DNA of 64,000 bases from Plenodomus lindquistii (Eukaryota > Ascomycota > Dothideomycetes > Pleosporales > Leptosphaeriaceae): positions 186,001 through 250,000 of the forward strand of contig JANUWI010000002.1 of NCBI GenBank assembly GCA_025504975.1, written 5' to 3'. The position numbers and the translations under genes were made by a program. This document shows, in pieces, positions 33,605-44,875 of the stretch (position 1 is the stretch's first letter; every line of letters starts with the position of its first letter). The notes beneath the pieces were generated by a model. It searched no databases and was not told the origin of the DNA. It worked only from the letters and a program-made list of their open reading frames with translations.

Positions 33605-34835
33605 ATGGGATTGGTTGAGCAAAGTGCACGGCCAAGGGCGATGTGGGCATGGAGGAAGCATGGAGGGAATATGGAGCCTGTAAGTAATGGTCATAGGTTT
33701 TGATTGGACTGATAGTCTCACGTGACGCTATATCACACTTCCCGTGCGAGAAAGCTGACAATGAAACAGGTGTGGGAAGAAGTGCCAGTGCCAACTCCCC
33801 ATCCCACAGGCCTCCTCGTCAAACTCATTGCAACAGGCGTATGCCGTTCCGACTACAATCTCCTGACCAACGAAAACCAACCATCATGGTTCAAAGAGAA
33901 GTTCACTCTCGGCCATGAAGGGTGTGGTCGGATTGTCGAACTGGGATCTTCCGTCCCCACCAGTTCAGGCTTCTCCGTCGGCGATGTAATAGCATTGCTC
34001 GCGGTTCCAGGGTGCTGTTCCGACGACTGTGAAGAATGCATCAACGACCTACCTCAGCTTTGCCTCACTGGTTATCGAAGTGGTATTGGAATGGATGGGT
34101 ACTTTGCAGAGTACTGTGTGATAGACGTACGAGGCGCTGTACATGTGCCGCAGGGTGTAACGCCCAGTCAGGCCGCGGTGGCCACGGACGCCGTCACAAC
34201 TGCCTACCATGCTATACACCGGAGAGGACGCATCACATCCAAAGACACCGTTTTCCTCTTCGGTCTAGGGGGTCTAGGCTTCAATGCGCTCCAAGTCATT
34301 CGGGCGATTGGTGCGAGAGTGTTTGTCAGCGATGTGAAGCAGGAGAACTTGGACGAAGCGACGAAGATCGGAGTTCCGAATGAGGACATCGTACCTATTG
34401 GCAAGAACATTCCAGAATGGGTGCAAGAGCATGGCTGGACGGGCAAGATCAGCGTGACAGCAGATTTTGTTGGTACGGCGCAAACATTCAGCGATGCGCA
34501 GCACATCAGTAAGCTCGTACACATCTGGGGAATCGTTCATGCGAATCCAGAGCTAACAAAGTACAGTTCGTCAAGCGGGGCGTATGTTGTGTGTTGGGAC
34601 TTTGAACCATGAGAATACCGTGCACATGAAGCTTGGAATACGGAAACGATTGGATATCATCTTCTCGTACGGCGGGCAAGTTGGGGACCTTAGAGAGGCT
34701 CTTGATCTCGTTGCGAAGGGCATCTTGAACCCTATGGTCACAGATGGGAGCCCTGAGGACTTCCCAAGAGTGATGAAGGATCTTGAGGCGGGGAAGGTCC
34801 AAGGAAGAATCGCGCTGCTGTGGGACAACGCGTAG
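33605..34835 (+). CDS. zinc-dependent alcohol dehydrogenase (MDR superfamily)
   Basis: Model: join(33605..33679, 33770..34508, 34567..34835), 360 aa, introns of 90 and 58 nt. The start at 33605 gives MGLVEQSARPRAMWAWRKHG; in-frame upstream ATGs exist, so the start is not certain. Catalytic-zinc residues lie in ATGVCRSDY (C50) and GHEGCGRI. The structural zinc lobe is CCSDDCEECINDLPQLC. The NAD-binding motif is LFGLGGLGFNALQ. The substrate is a primary or secondary alcohol; NAD(H) is used by most relatives with this fold, and LVSDVK-type charge pairing (VFVSDVKQENLD) supports NAD+ over NADP+. In context it could oxidise the starting cyclic alcohol or the omega-hydroxy acid released after lactone hydrolysis. 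Transcribed in the same direction as the flanking monooxygenase and SDR. Confidence 0.92.
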
Positions 34836-35330
34836 CTTGCGTAACAACTACATCCGAAGAGGCCACGAATGTCAATCACCCACTTCGTCACGACTATGTG
34901 CAAGTCAGCTCTGCTACAGCTTTGAGTGTATTCCCAGCGCTAGGGGGAACGATATAGTGGCGCCCTAGACGTCGCTGTCTTCGCCAAATCCACGTGCTTT
35001 CGGCACGCGATGCAGTTGTGTTGTTCTGGACGCGTGAAGGAGCGCGACTGGCGCGACAGCCGAGGTTCGTCTATCGGCGCGCACCCTTGTCTGTGAATGC
35101 CGAACGCCGCCTCACCCAGAATGGCATGCCGTCACGCACATGATGGACCGGACTGTTACTACGAGGCTCGCAAGTATATCGGTAGAAGAGCAAGCAGAAT
35201 GCGAACTCGTGATCAAGTGAAGACGAGCCTCTTGCGGCTCCCCTTGATTAGTACGTCCCTCATCATCTGGTTCAAGATCAGCAACTACGTCATCGCTCCT
35301 ACCTAGTCACTCACCGTCGACTTCGCTGCA
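34836..35330. other. intergenic, promoter of SDR
   Basis: About 495 nt between two plus-strand dehydrogenase genes. CCGGAC occurs at 35148-35153. No coding frame is convincing. Confidence 0.4.
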
Positions 35331-36231
35331 ATGGCTGACATCCCATCCACACCACCTTCTCGAGGCTTGAAAGACAAGGTCGCCATTGTCACCGGAGCAG
35401 GATGTCACGGAGATGGCATTGGCAATGGGCGCGCCATCTCTATGATGCTGGCTGATGAAGGTTGTCATGTTGTTTGTCTCGACCTCAACCTCGAATGGGC
35501 TCAAAAGACCGCAGACATGTCGGCATCGAAACCACACTCTGGAAAGGCTATTGCATGCGTGGCCGATGTCACCAAAGCTACAGATTGTGAAGCTGTGGTA
35601 GAAAGAGCATTGGAAGAGTTTGGAAGAGTAGACATCCTGGTGAACAATGTTGGCATTGGAGGTGCAGCAGGCACGGCAGTTGAGGTCGACATGACAGCTT
35701 GGGCAAAAGGCCTCGAGATCAACATCAGCAGCATGGTACAGATGGCAAAGTACTGCATACCTATCATGCAGAAGAATGAGGGTGAGACAAAGGGCAGCAT
35801 CGTGAACATGGGTTCTGTCGCCGGTCTAAAAGGTGGAACACCACATTTGCTCTACCCTACAAGCAAAGGTGCAGTGGTTAACATGACCAGAGCCATGGCC
35901 GCTCATCATGCTGCTGATGGAATCAGAGTGAATTGTGTCTGTCCGGGGGTATGCCGACCATCCATCATCTGGAGACCACTGCTGACATTGTACACAGATG
36001 TTGTACACGCCAATGATGTATGCCGGCGGTATGAGCGAGGAGGCTCGAGAAGCACGAAAAAAACGCAGTCTTCTCGGGACCGAGGGTAACGGATGGGATG
36101 CTGCTTGCGCCGTAGCGTTCCTGGCTAGCGACCATGCGAGATGGATTACAGGGGCTATCTTGCCAGTTGACGCGGGCGCAACTGCCGCAGTTGGGATTGG
36201 TATGCCGAAGAGTGCTTCAGTGAACGGATGA
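35331..36231 (+). CDS. short-chain dehydrogenase/reductase
   Basis: Model: join(35331..35948, 35998..36231), 283 aa, with one 49-nt phase-0 intron after NCVCPG. The cofactor-binding glycines are in VTGAGCHGDGIGNGRA (residues 20-35). An Asp at the end of beta-2 (VVCLDLNLE) points to NAD+. NNVGIGG replaces the usual NNAG. The catalytic serine is in NMGSVAGLKGG, and Y175/K179 form YPTSK. The C-terminal PVDAGATAAVG is typical. It is a classical SDR of the cyclohexanol/cyclopentanol or gluconate-5-dehydrogenase-like size, probably oxidising a secondary alcohol. It is the right-hand member of the putative Baeyer-Villiger cluster; the following gene encodes a secreted hydrolase. Confidence 0.9.
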
Positions 36232-36778
36232 ATCCCACGGCGGTCGTCGGTGTCACGCTCTGCTACAGTGCCCAGTTTACGCCTAGTCATGTACCTACCC
36301 TGTACATTCCTCCGCACCCTTGAGCTCATCTCGTCTAGTTGTTCCTTTAGTCTATGAACCAAAGGCATCCAGACTCCAAGTTATGGGGATATTCTGTCCA
36401 TTGCCCGCTGTCACGAGATGCAGCTTTTGTAAAAAGGTAACCAAGAAGCGGCGAGTTCACCGATGTGGGGATCGATACCTGTTAATTTGCACCAATCAGA
36501 GTAGCCAGACCACACTAACGGTGAAACGCTCGGCCATAACCACGTGCGCTTTTCCTCCGTTGTTTCTGCTACCCCCGGCTTGTCAATCAATATCGCTTGG
36601 TATACTCAATCATACTCGGGCGCCCCGCGAAACCCCGGAATTATTCGTGGAGTCAAACTAGCGTTGATATTCTCCGGACAATGGGATTCAACTTAGCACC
36701 TCGTGTGCGGACTATAAAACTTCAAGAACACCGTCTCATCATGGCTTTCCATCACTGTTCAGACCCATCATTTTCACC
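36232..36778 (+). promoter_or_regulatory. GH43 promoter: CreA-like sites and TATA box
   Basis: The 547-nt upstream region carries three SYGGRG-type hexamers, the core bound by the carbon-catabolite repressor CreA: CCCCGG at 36573-36578 and 36633-36638, and CTCCGG at 36672-36677. A TATA-like TATAAAA lies at 36713-36719, about 60 nt before the ATG. This arrangement is expected for a glucose-repressed polysaccharide hydrolase. The sites are short and could occur by chance. Confidence 0.45.
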
Positions 36779-37915
36779 ATGAAGTTCTTACAGACGTTCA
36801 GTGCATGTGTTCTGGCGGTTTCCTCGCTTGTGAGCGCGGCCAGCTTCACCAACCCGCTCAAGCAGAAGGATGGTTCAGATCCTCATATTGCGTGGAGCGG
36901 TGGCTACTACTGGATGATGACCACGACGTGGACAGACTTGAGGGTCACGAGGGCGAAGACCTTGAATGGATTGAAGACGGGCGAGACGAAAGTCGTCTGG
37001 ACAGATTCCAATGCTGACAGATGCTGTAATATGTGGGCAGTAAGTATAGCAAGCCTCTCGGAGACCTATCACTAACCGCTTTGACAGCCTGAACTCCACT
37101 GGCTTGATGGATCTTGGTGGATCTACTATACTGCTGGCCGCAATGGTGTCGATAATCTGGACCTGCAGCGTCCATACGTTCTCAAGGGTAAGTAGACTGC
37201 TGCAGTCATGCACCACACCCACCATAACTAACTCTGCTTAAGGCGGCGCTACACCTTTCGATACTTTCACCTACCATGCACAACTTACAACGACTTGGGG
37301 CATTGATGGATCTATTGTTCGATTCAATACATGGGGCAATTACTTCACCTGGTCATGCATGTCTGGTAGCCTTCAATCGCTCTGTATTGCACCTCTTACC
37401 GCACCTGGTAAAATCGGTACCACGAAGGTCTTGTCGAAGCCTACCCAGTCATGGGAGACGAATGGCAGCCCTGTAATGGAAGGCCCAGCCGCATTGTATC
37501 ATGGCGGAAAGACATTCCTCACCTACTCTGCCAGCTTCTGTTGGACACCAAACTACAGCCTGGGCTTGCTCACCTGGAATGGTAGCGGAGATCCTGCCTT
37601 GGAGAAGAGCTGGACAAAGTCAGGGCCATTCCTTACCAGTGCAAATGGCAACTATGGCCCTGGTCACAACGCGTAAGTTGGATATAGATACACCATACTA
37701 CTGAGGAGCTGGACTGACATGCGCATAGCTTCTTCAACAGTCCGGATAACACGGAGATCTGGAATGTGTATCATGCAACCGCGGTCAGCACAGGAAACTG
37801 TGACGGCAACCGATACACCATGGCACAGAAGGTCAACTGGAACTCAAACGGCTCGCCAAACTTTGGAACGCCAGCGAAGCTGGGAACAACGCTCACTGGC
37901 CCTTCGGGCGAGTAG
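36779..37915 (+). CDS. secreted glycoside hydrolase family 43-like (arabinan/xylan-active)
   Basis: Model: join(36779..37039, 37088..37187, 37243..37672, 37729..37915), 325 aa, introns of 48, 55 and 56 nt. A signal peptide is clear (MKFLQTFSACVLAVSSLVSA, cleavage near residue 20). The five-bladed propeller family starts NPLKQKDGSDPHIAWSGGYY, in which the Asp of SDPH is the usual catalytic base. NMWAPELHWLDGSWWIYYTA is a GH43 hallmark, and VMEGPAALYHGGKTFLTYS carries the likely acid Glu. Six or more cysteines suit an extracellular enzyme. Relatives act on arabinan, arabinoxylan or related side chains of plant cell walls; the exact bond is not determinable here. Upstream CreA-like sites agree with carbon regulation. 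Confidence 0.92.
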
Positions 37916-38565
37916 ACGGGGCATAGCTTGTAGCTTCGTGTCGTCCAGGAGGCTTACAGGCTTACAGCCGAGATATCGGCTTTGGAAGACAAAGATTTCG
38001 AATACGAATACATAAAGAATTTGTTTGATGCATCAACCTCGAAAGCCCAAGTCGTTACCATTGCTACGTTACCTCACGTGTATAGACCAGTGCTCTTCTC
38101 ACCTAATGTTCGAGATTCTCTGCACGTGATGCCAAGTTCACGCGTTTCGTAGCTGACTGCACGGGCATTGCACGGACTCGTCACTTTCAACGGTGGTCCT
38201 CACATGTCTCGTTGATTTTCTTAAATGTTCGACCGGTTCATCCGGTCTGGCATTTGTTGTTCAGCGGTGGCTGTGTCAGTTGATGCCTTCGACTGATCTG
38301 ATGATGGGGTGGATGATGCGGAGGCTGGGTGGCTGGGATGGCTGCGGCTCGTTCCTGTCGCGCTCGGGCCATGCTGCAAGGACCCGTCCCCGTGCCAACT
38401 CGTGTCAGCTGCACCCCGGACATTCAAGGCATCATCATCATCTTGCTCTCCATCCGACCTCCATCCCTCCCATCAAAGTCTCTTGGTGTTCAGCTGGCTG
38501 GCATCTCACCTTTCAGCCCTATTGCTACAATCATCCGAGATCCTAGACTCACTTAACATTTGAAG
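37916..38565. other. intergenic
   Basis: 650 nt between GH43 and the M13 peptidase. ATGATGGGGTGGATGATGCG-type G/T-rich phrases near 38300 and CATCATCATCATC near 38430 are simple-sequence-like. No convincing gene. Confidence 0.4.
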
Positions 38566-41011
38566 ATGTCGGAGAAGGCGCCGCTCATCGCTTCCGCCAC
38601 CCCGGAAAGACCCCGGCACGTGCAGCGCTGCAGCAAAGGTCTAGCTGCCGGAAGGCTGTTCGTCTTTGCAGCTGCTACGTCTCTCGTATACTACGGTGCT
38701 CCTCAATGTGAGTTGCATCGCGTATGGGCACGACGATATAACTGATCTGATCTCTAGTTGGTAACGATGCTGCAGAGGATAGCAAGGCCGAGCTTTGCTT
38801 GACGCCTGCGTGCGTCCACGCAGCCTCGGAAATCCTCTATAACCTATCGCCAGAGTACAAGGAACTCGATGCCTGTGACAATTTCGAAGAGCTCGTGTGC
38901 GGTGGTTGGAGAGACCGTCACGATCTTCGAGCTGATCAGGGCGATGCATTCACCGGTACCATCATGTCCGAGAACTCGCAAATGTTGCTTCGTCATATCC
39001 TTGAAGCACCTTATCCCAAAGGCTCTGATGTAAGGCTTTCTAGTTGAGTCAAGTTGCACTGACTTACGCGTCATAGCATTCGTACTTCTCGCCTATGCAG
39101 CTTCAAGTGACGTCCAAGTCTGCCGACGAGCAGAACTTTGACAAGATGAAAGCTGCATATGATGCTTGTCTCAACGAGGACAAGATCAAGAGCGTCGGGG
39201 TTAAACCACTTGTGCAACTTCTTAATGAGGTCAAGCAGGCATTTCCAGGCAAGAAGGCAGGCTCTCACGCCATCAAAGATGCTGTACTCCTGTTGGCCAA
39301 ATACGACGTGACAGGTCTTGTAAGCGCAGGCACTGGTGCAGACGATACCGACCCTGATACCGTCGTTGTGTCTGTCAGCGCTCCATGGAGCTTCGGCCTA
39401 CCGTCAAAAGAGCGCTATGAAGACAAGAACCTCGTTGAAAAATACCGTGGCGTAGCTGTGGAGGTCCTCAGTGCTTTGTTCCCTGATCAAGACAAAGACG
39501 TCTTCGCAAAGGTTGTCGACTTTGAGAAGACCCTTGCTGCTGCCTCTCCCAGTGAGGAGGATCGCGAAGATGTGACGGTAGGTTTCTAGTCAACTTCCAT
39601 TTCGCGTAAATTCTAACACGATGCAAGAAATACTACAACCCGATGCTGATTGAGGAGGCTGCTGCAATTGCCCCCGAAATTGAGCTAAAGGCACTCATCG
39701 AAGGACAAGCCCCCAAGAGCACCAAAGTTGGGCGTGTCATTGTCATGACACCAGACTATCTTAAGCAACTGTCGGTCATCCTAGCTGCCACTGATAAGGA
39801 CGTACTACAAAGCTATTTTCTTTGGAAGGTTGTCCAGTCTTTCTCTGGCTATGTTGATGCGGATGCTGTCAAGCCCTACAAGCGCTTTGTCAACGTCCTC
39901 GCTGGCAAGGTGAGCATATGCCTATCTGGAATCTTAGGAACACTACTGATCGCCTTAGGATCCCGATTCTACCCCTGAACGATGGCGCACTTGCGTCAGC
40001 CACGTTGACAATGGTCTAGGTTGGATCCTCAGTCGGTTCTTTGTGGAGAAGGCATTCTCTGCTGAGGCAAAAGACTTTGGTGACACCATCATCACCGATA
40101 TCAAGACGGAGTTTGCGAAGAAACTCAACGCTGCTAAATGGATGGACGATGACACGACGAAGAAAGCCGTCGAGAAAGTCCATAACATCGTGCAGAAGAT
40201 AGGCTACCCAACCAAAAGCCCCAACATCATGGATCCTCCTACGCTCGATAACTACTACGAGTCTGTAAACGTCTCTTCTGACGCTTTCTTTGACAACGCT
40301 CTTGCTATGCGCCGATTTGGCGTCTACGACAACTGGTCAGCCCTTGGCAAGCCTGTTGATCGCGACCAGTGGGGCATGACCGTACCGACCGTCAACGCAT
40401 ACTACAATCCTCCAGGCAACGAAATTGTCTTCCCGGCCGGCATCATGCAATTTCCCGTGTTCGATGTCGATGTCCCCGCATACATGTCATATGGCGCGTT
40501 TGGCTCTGTCGCTGGTCACGAATTGAGTCACGCTTTTGACTCTACTGGCCGACACTATGACCAGAACGGCAACTACACGGACTGGTGGTCGGAGTCTACC
40601 ATCAAGGCATTCAAGGAGAAGACTGATTGCTTCGTCAGCCAGTACGGAAACTACACGGTCCCGGGACCCGATGACAAGCCTCTCCACGTGAACGGTCGCC
40701 TCACGCTCGGTGAAAACATTGCCGATGCAGGAGGACTATCAGCTTCCTTCCAAGCCTGGCAGCGCCGCGCTGCTGAAAAGCCAAATAAGGACCTTCCCGG
40801 CCTAGAGCATTTCACGCAAGATCAGCTCTTCTTCGTCAGCTACTCCAACTGGTGGTGCGGCAAGACAAGGAAGGATACCGCGATCAATCGCATCTACACC
40901 GACCCCCATGCTCCAAAGTGGGCCCGAATCTTGGGTACCATGGCGAACTCGCGTGAGTTTAGAGAGAGTTTCCAGTGCAAGGTCAAGGAGCCCACTTGTC
41001 AACTATGGTAA
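38566..41011 (+). CDS. M13 family metalloendopeptidase (neprilysin-like)
   Basis: Model: join(38566..38707, 38758..39029, 39077..39577, 39628..39909, 39959..41011), 749 aa, introns of 50, 47, 50 and 49 nt. Type II membrane topology: a short cytosolic start, then one helix (RLFVFAAATSLVYYG, residues about 30-45). The ectodomain begins with the family's paired cysteines (ELCLTPACVHAAS and LDACDNFEELVCGGW). The zinc motif is GHELSHAFD with H586, E587 and H590. The third ligand Glu is in GENIADAGG (E651). NAYYNPPGNEIVFPAGIMQ provides the substrate-binding Asn-Ala-Tyr-Tyr, and the chain ends CQLW, matching the CxxW terminus of neprilysin. It cleaves oligopeptides at the amino side of hydrophobic residues, outside the cell or in the secretory lumen. 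Confidence 0.95.
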
Positions 41012-41133
41012 ATGGATCAAGATCTAGTTCAACATTTCGAATTCGATCTCGGTTCTCAGGTTTGACTCACAATTTGATTGTGTAATTGTATTGTAATAAA
41101 TCTATGTTGGGTATTATAGGAACATACGTGCGC

Positions 41134-42061
41134 TCATGGCTTCAAGTACAACTGGTATCTACCAGGCTTCAACGCTATGCGCGATCCTTTCTTGACCTCT
41201 TTCGTCTCTTTTTGGCGAGACTCCCTGATTACCGTTGCTTGACTTGCATCCCGAGGCAAAAGCAGGTACCCAGTTGTACTCGTCGGTACCGTAATCTTCA
41301 TGCTCACCTCGTCGCCGCTCCCGCTCCCCTTCCTCTCATACTCAATCTCAATGTTCCCATGAGGACACTCGACATTGCCTTTGACATGCATAAACTCTGA
41401 TTTCAGCGGCGGCTTGACAGTCCACGTCCTGTACGCCTCTGTCTTCGGTTTCAGCCCCAGCACCGCGCTGTAGAACCACTCGTAAATTGTGCCCAACATG
41501 TCATGGCACTTACTCCTACAAGCATCTTGCCAGAACTCGTTGAGCGTTGTCTCGCCACGGCGTAGGAACCGCATGTACGAAGGATGCTCTTCCTGTCGTG
41601 CCATTTCAAGGACGATGCCAGGCCGGTCCACGTCGGCGAGTGTATTCCATAAGTACTTGAGTCCGATTTCGCCGGCTTGGATGCGATTGTTCGCTGAGGC
41701 GCAGTCTGCGAGAAAGGCTTCCTGCACGTCGTGAATGTATTCGGTAGGAACGAGGTCGAACTGGAGAGCAAAGGCTTGAGCTACCATGTTGCGATCGTGT
41801 TTCGAAGGGTCGTCTCGCGATATATAGAAGGCGTAAGGGTACTCTTTTGTCTGTGATGAGAAGGCTCTCGTTATACACGCGGTAGATACGATCGGCCCAC
41901 TCGCGGAAGCGCTGCTCTGCTTCTGTTTTCCCGAGCTCTCTGGCCATGCGCTGCATCTGTACCGACTCGGGGAATAATGGAGCGAAACCCAGGTACCAGC
42001 TTAGAGCACACATCCAAGACTGAGAGATATGAGAGTGGCAATATGCAAATCTTTCACCCAA
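41134..42061 (-). pseudogene. truncated, frameshifted GH78 alpha-L-rhamnosidase relic
   Basis: The 3' part is an intact minus-strand frame (41134 to about 41830) with strong rhamnosidase C-terminal features: VGEIG-type AGEIGLKYLWNTLADV, EEHPSYMRFLRRGETTLNEF, then CHDMLGTIYEWFYSAVLGL. Upstream, a second frame encodes another piece of the (alpha/alpha)6 barrel (FPESVQMQRMARELGKTEAE ... RIYRVYNESLLITDK). The two pieces meet at about 41838, where the first frame must shift by one base to continue KEYPYAFYISRDDPSKHDR. Only a 29-nt intron could bridge them, too short to be real. About 600 N-terminal residues expected of the family are absent upstream; only 400 nt remain before the sugar transporter. 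So this is a 5'-deleted pseudogene. Confidence 0.8.
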
Positions 42062-42468
42062 ACGCGAATTTCAAAGAGGCACGAGAAGTGGATCCGAGAT
42101 CAAGGCCGAAGTTTTACCTTGCATGATTGGTGCCGACTTTGCATCCCCCAAGTGCGGAGACTCCACTATTCGCCTCCGGCATTCATCCTTGGTATTGTCG
42201 GTGCATCTGCTCGATCGTCCCAACCAATCGCACAATCATGGAACAACGATCTCGTCTTGGTCCGGTGCAAGATACCCCAATGGTTCCTACAGACTGCGCG
42301 TGCTTGACTTAAATCAGTATAGTGACCGATGGTCTTCCATGTGCGTAAGGGTCAGCCAATGCAATGCTGTCTTCGGGCTAAAGGTGCCCAGTAGCTTGGG
42401 CAAGGGGCGGGTTAGGGGCTTGGGAAGTTGATATTTATCTGTGTAGGGGTATTCCAATCCTGGGGTAC

Positions 42469-44118
42469 ATGAGATCTCCATCTGAGGTTCGACATCGACA
42501 TCGACAAGATGGGTTTGCTATCACCGTTTTCTCGGCCGTCTTCCTGGCGATAGGAGGTGAATTTTCAGAGGCAAAAATTGGCAGCAAAACACTGACTTTT
42601 CGATCTCTACAGGCTTCCTGTTTGGCTATGACTCGGGTATCATTACTTCGACGATTGCGCTTCCGACATTTGAGGATTACTTCAACAATCCATCCGATGA
42701 CACAGTCGGAGGCATCGTGTCTGCATTTCAGGGTGGCGCAATCGCTGGTACCATCTTCAACATGCTGTTCGCGGACGTATTGGGTCGACGCAAGACAATC
42801 TTCGTTGGAGCCTTGGTTTCTGTCCTCGGCAGGTCCCTGCAGGCTGGAGCTGTAAACATGGCCATGCTCATCATCGGCCGCTTCATCGGAGGCATTGCTG
42901 TCGGTCGACTTACATCAAGGTACGCCGGGGAGCTGTCAAAAGCAAAGCACCGCGGTCTTCTATCAGGCTTGTTGCAGTGGATGCTAAGTTGGGGTTTCTT
43001 GGTCGCGCAATGGCTGGGTTACGGATGCTCCTCCAACAGTGGCGAGTTCTCATGTAAGCCATCTACTAGCTTTCAATGAATGGGTACTGACCAACAGGGC
43101 GATTCCCTCTCGCCTTCCAGAATGTACCCGGTCTTGTGCTCATGGGCGGCATCTTTTTCCTCCAGGAATCCCCTCGCTGGCTTATGGAGAAAGATCGCCA
43201 CGAGGAAGCCATGGCATCTCTCAACAAGCTACGCAAAGGCAACGACGCCGAAACCATTGATCTGGAGTTCCGCGAAATTCGTGATGTCATCATCGCCGAC
43301 CGCGCTCTTGGCAACATCAACTGGAAGTCCATCATAACCAAACCATCATGGCGCAAGCGTCTCTTGCTTGGCTGCGGTGTTCAGGCTTTTGGTCCACGCT
43401 CTGGAATCAACGTGATCAACTACTACGGTTCGCGTATCTACGAGATCCTCGTCATATCGAGGCGCGAGTCCCTGATGATTATTGGCATCAGCGGTGCTCT
43501 GTCCATTGTATGGTGCACCATTGGCCTTTCACTTGTAGATCGTGTTGGACGTATAAAGTCACTGCTCATCTCAGCTGCTGGTCTTGCGGCTGCCTTGCTC
43601 GTCAATGCGGTGCAAGGTCAGTACTTCATCCCCAACAATGCATCTCAACTGCGCAGTATGGTGGCCGTGAACTTTGTGTTCAGTCTATTCTACACGCCAT
43701 TTGGTATAATAAGTTGGGTATACCCTGTTGAGCTCTACCCCGTCCAAGTGCGCGCTCTTGGAAATGCTATCACGACGTTTACAAACTGGACTGTCAACCT
43801 GATCTTTGCGCAGTTTGAGCCTCAGACCCTGTCATCCATTCAGTTTAAGTACTTCTACGTCTTCTTCGTCTTCAACATCATCGCTTTCCTCAGCTATTGG
43901 TTCTTTTTCCCTGAAACCAAGGGCAGGACATTGGAACAGGTGCGTAGAAGGTATTACGACAGTTGTGCTTACGTTAGACTAATACCTTTCAACAGATGGA
44001 CGAGCTTTTCGGAGACCAGCTGGTGCCACATGCTTTACAGGATCCTGCAGCCGCAGCCGCAGCTATTGAAAGGGACGCTCCGCTCCATGAGGAGGTCCGC
44101 CGAGGATCAGCAGTATAA
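42469..44118 (+). CDS. MFS sugar porter
   Basis: Model: join(42469..42556, 42613..43053, 43098..43939, 43996..44118), 497 aa, introns of 56, 44 and 56 nt. ATG at 42469 gives MRSPSEVRHRHRQDGFAITV. Sugar-porter signatures: GGFLFGYDSGIIT (helix 1, formed across the first splice), DVLGRRKTIF, GRFIGGIAVGRLTSRYAGEL, FLQESPRWLMEKDRHEEA, and PETKGRTLEQMDELFGD across the last splice. Twelve helices are predicted. Substrates of close relatives are hexoses, pentoses, galacturonate, quinate or rhamnose. The neighbouring rhamnosidase relic and GH43 enzyme hint at plant-wall sugar uptake, which is inference only. The C-terminal tail has an alanine run (DPAAAAAIE). Confidence 0.93.
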
Positions 44119-44875
44119 GTAATGAATAAAGTGTATATTAATCTAGCGACAGCTGAAGACGAGGATTGCATAAAGTTAGTGTCATTCGCGTAATTACTCT
44201 CGTTGATATAGCGCAAAACGATTGCCAAGCATATATTCTTTCAATGCAGATAGTGTGGCACGCCGCCTGAGAACCTGGAACGAATGCGATCATCACAACG
44301 CAGTTAATCAGAGTTCTCGCAGTGCCGCCGTAGACAAGTGACTACTAGATACTTTGGGAAACATGCGTTCTGAGGGGTGGTGGGTTGGAAAACCCCACTA
44401 TGGGGTTGGTGATGACAGCTGAGAAGACAGCTGAGAAAACAGATACCCCCGTCGAACGCGAAGGCCTGCTTGATATGGATCGCGGGTGTGACTTCGAGAG
44501 ATATCGTAATGATCCGCAGGTTAGTCTTGCGACTATCTTGGCATTGCAGGATAACTCAGGAAATCGTTTTGATACACATATGGACCCGCCCGATACGTCG
44601 ATCGGACACAAGTCGACAAAGAAGCTGCAGGTGCAATTTAATAGGGAGCAATCACGCAGGTATTCTGCATAGGACACATGAAGCTTTTGGAAAAATGTTA
44701 ATCCATGTCGTATGAATACATTATTCTCTGCTTCGTTATGAGTCCAGCAGACATGACCGATCATGATGTCCGGCCCGTGAAGAAGGGGCAACATAAATCA
44801 TCTCTCATCAAGTGTTTGAACCCCCTCTCGCTATGATCATAATGTGGGAGATGGGGACCTTGTTGGCAGCTCCGT
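44119..44875. other. intergenic with one weak open frame (44385-44672, +)
   Basis: The plus frame 44385-44672 (95 codons, MENPTMGLVMTAEKTAEKTD...) has a small internal TAEK repeat and protein-like charge pattern but no family match, and it lies downstream of two convergent genes. I do not call it a gene. Otherwise nothing is seen. Confidence 0.3.

Noticed and set aside
15038..36231. Secondary-metabolite biosynthetic cluster
   Set aside because: The tailoring-type enzymes are present, but no PKS, NRPS, terpene cyclase or prenyltransferase occurs in the window; a catabolic reading is simpler. A synthase on another scaffold cannot be excluded.
36320..36661. 113-codon plus frame with CxxC-like pattern upstream of GH43
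   Set aside because: The pattern is isolated, the region carries promoter elements of the GH43 gene, and there is no family similarity.
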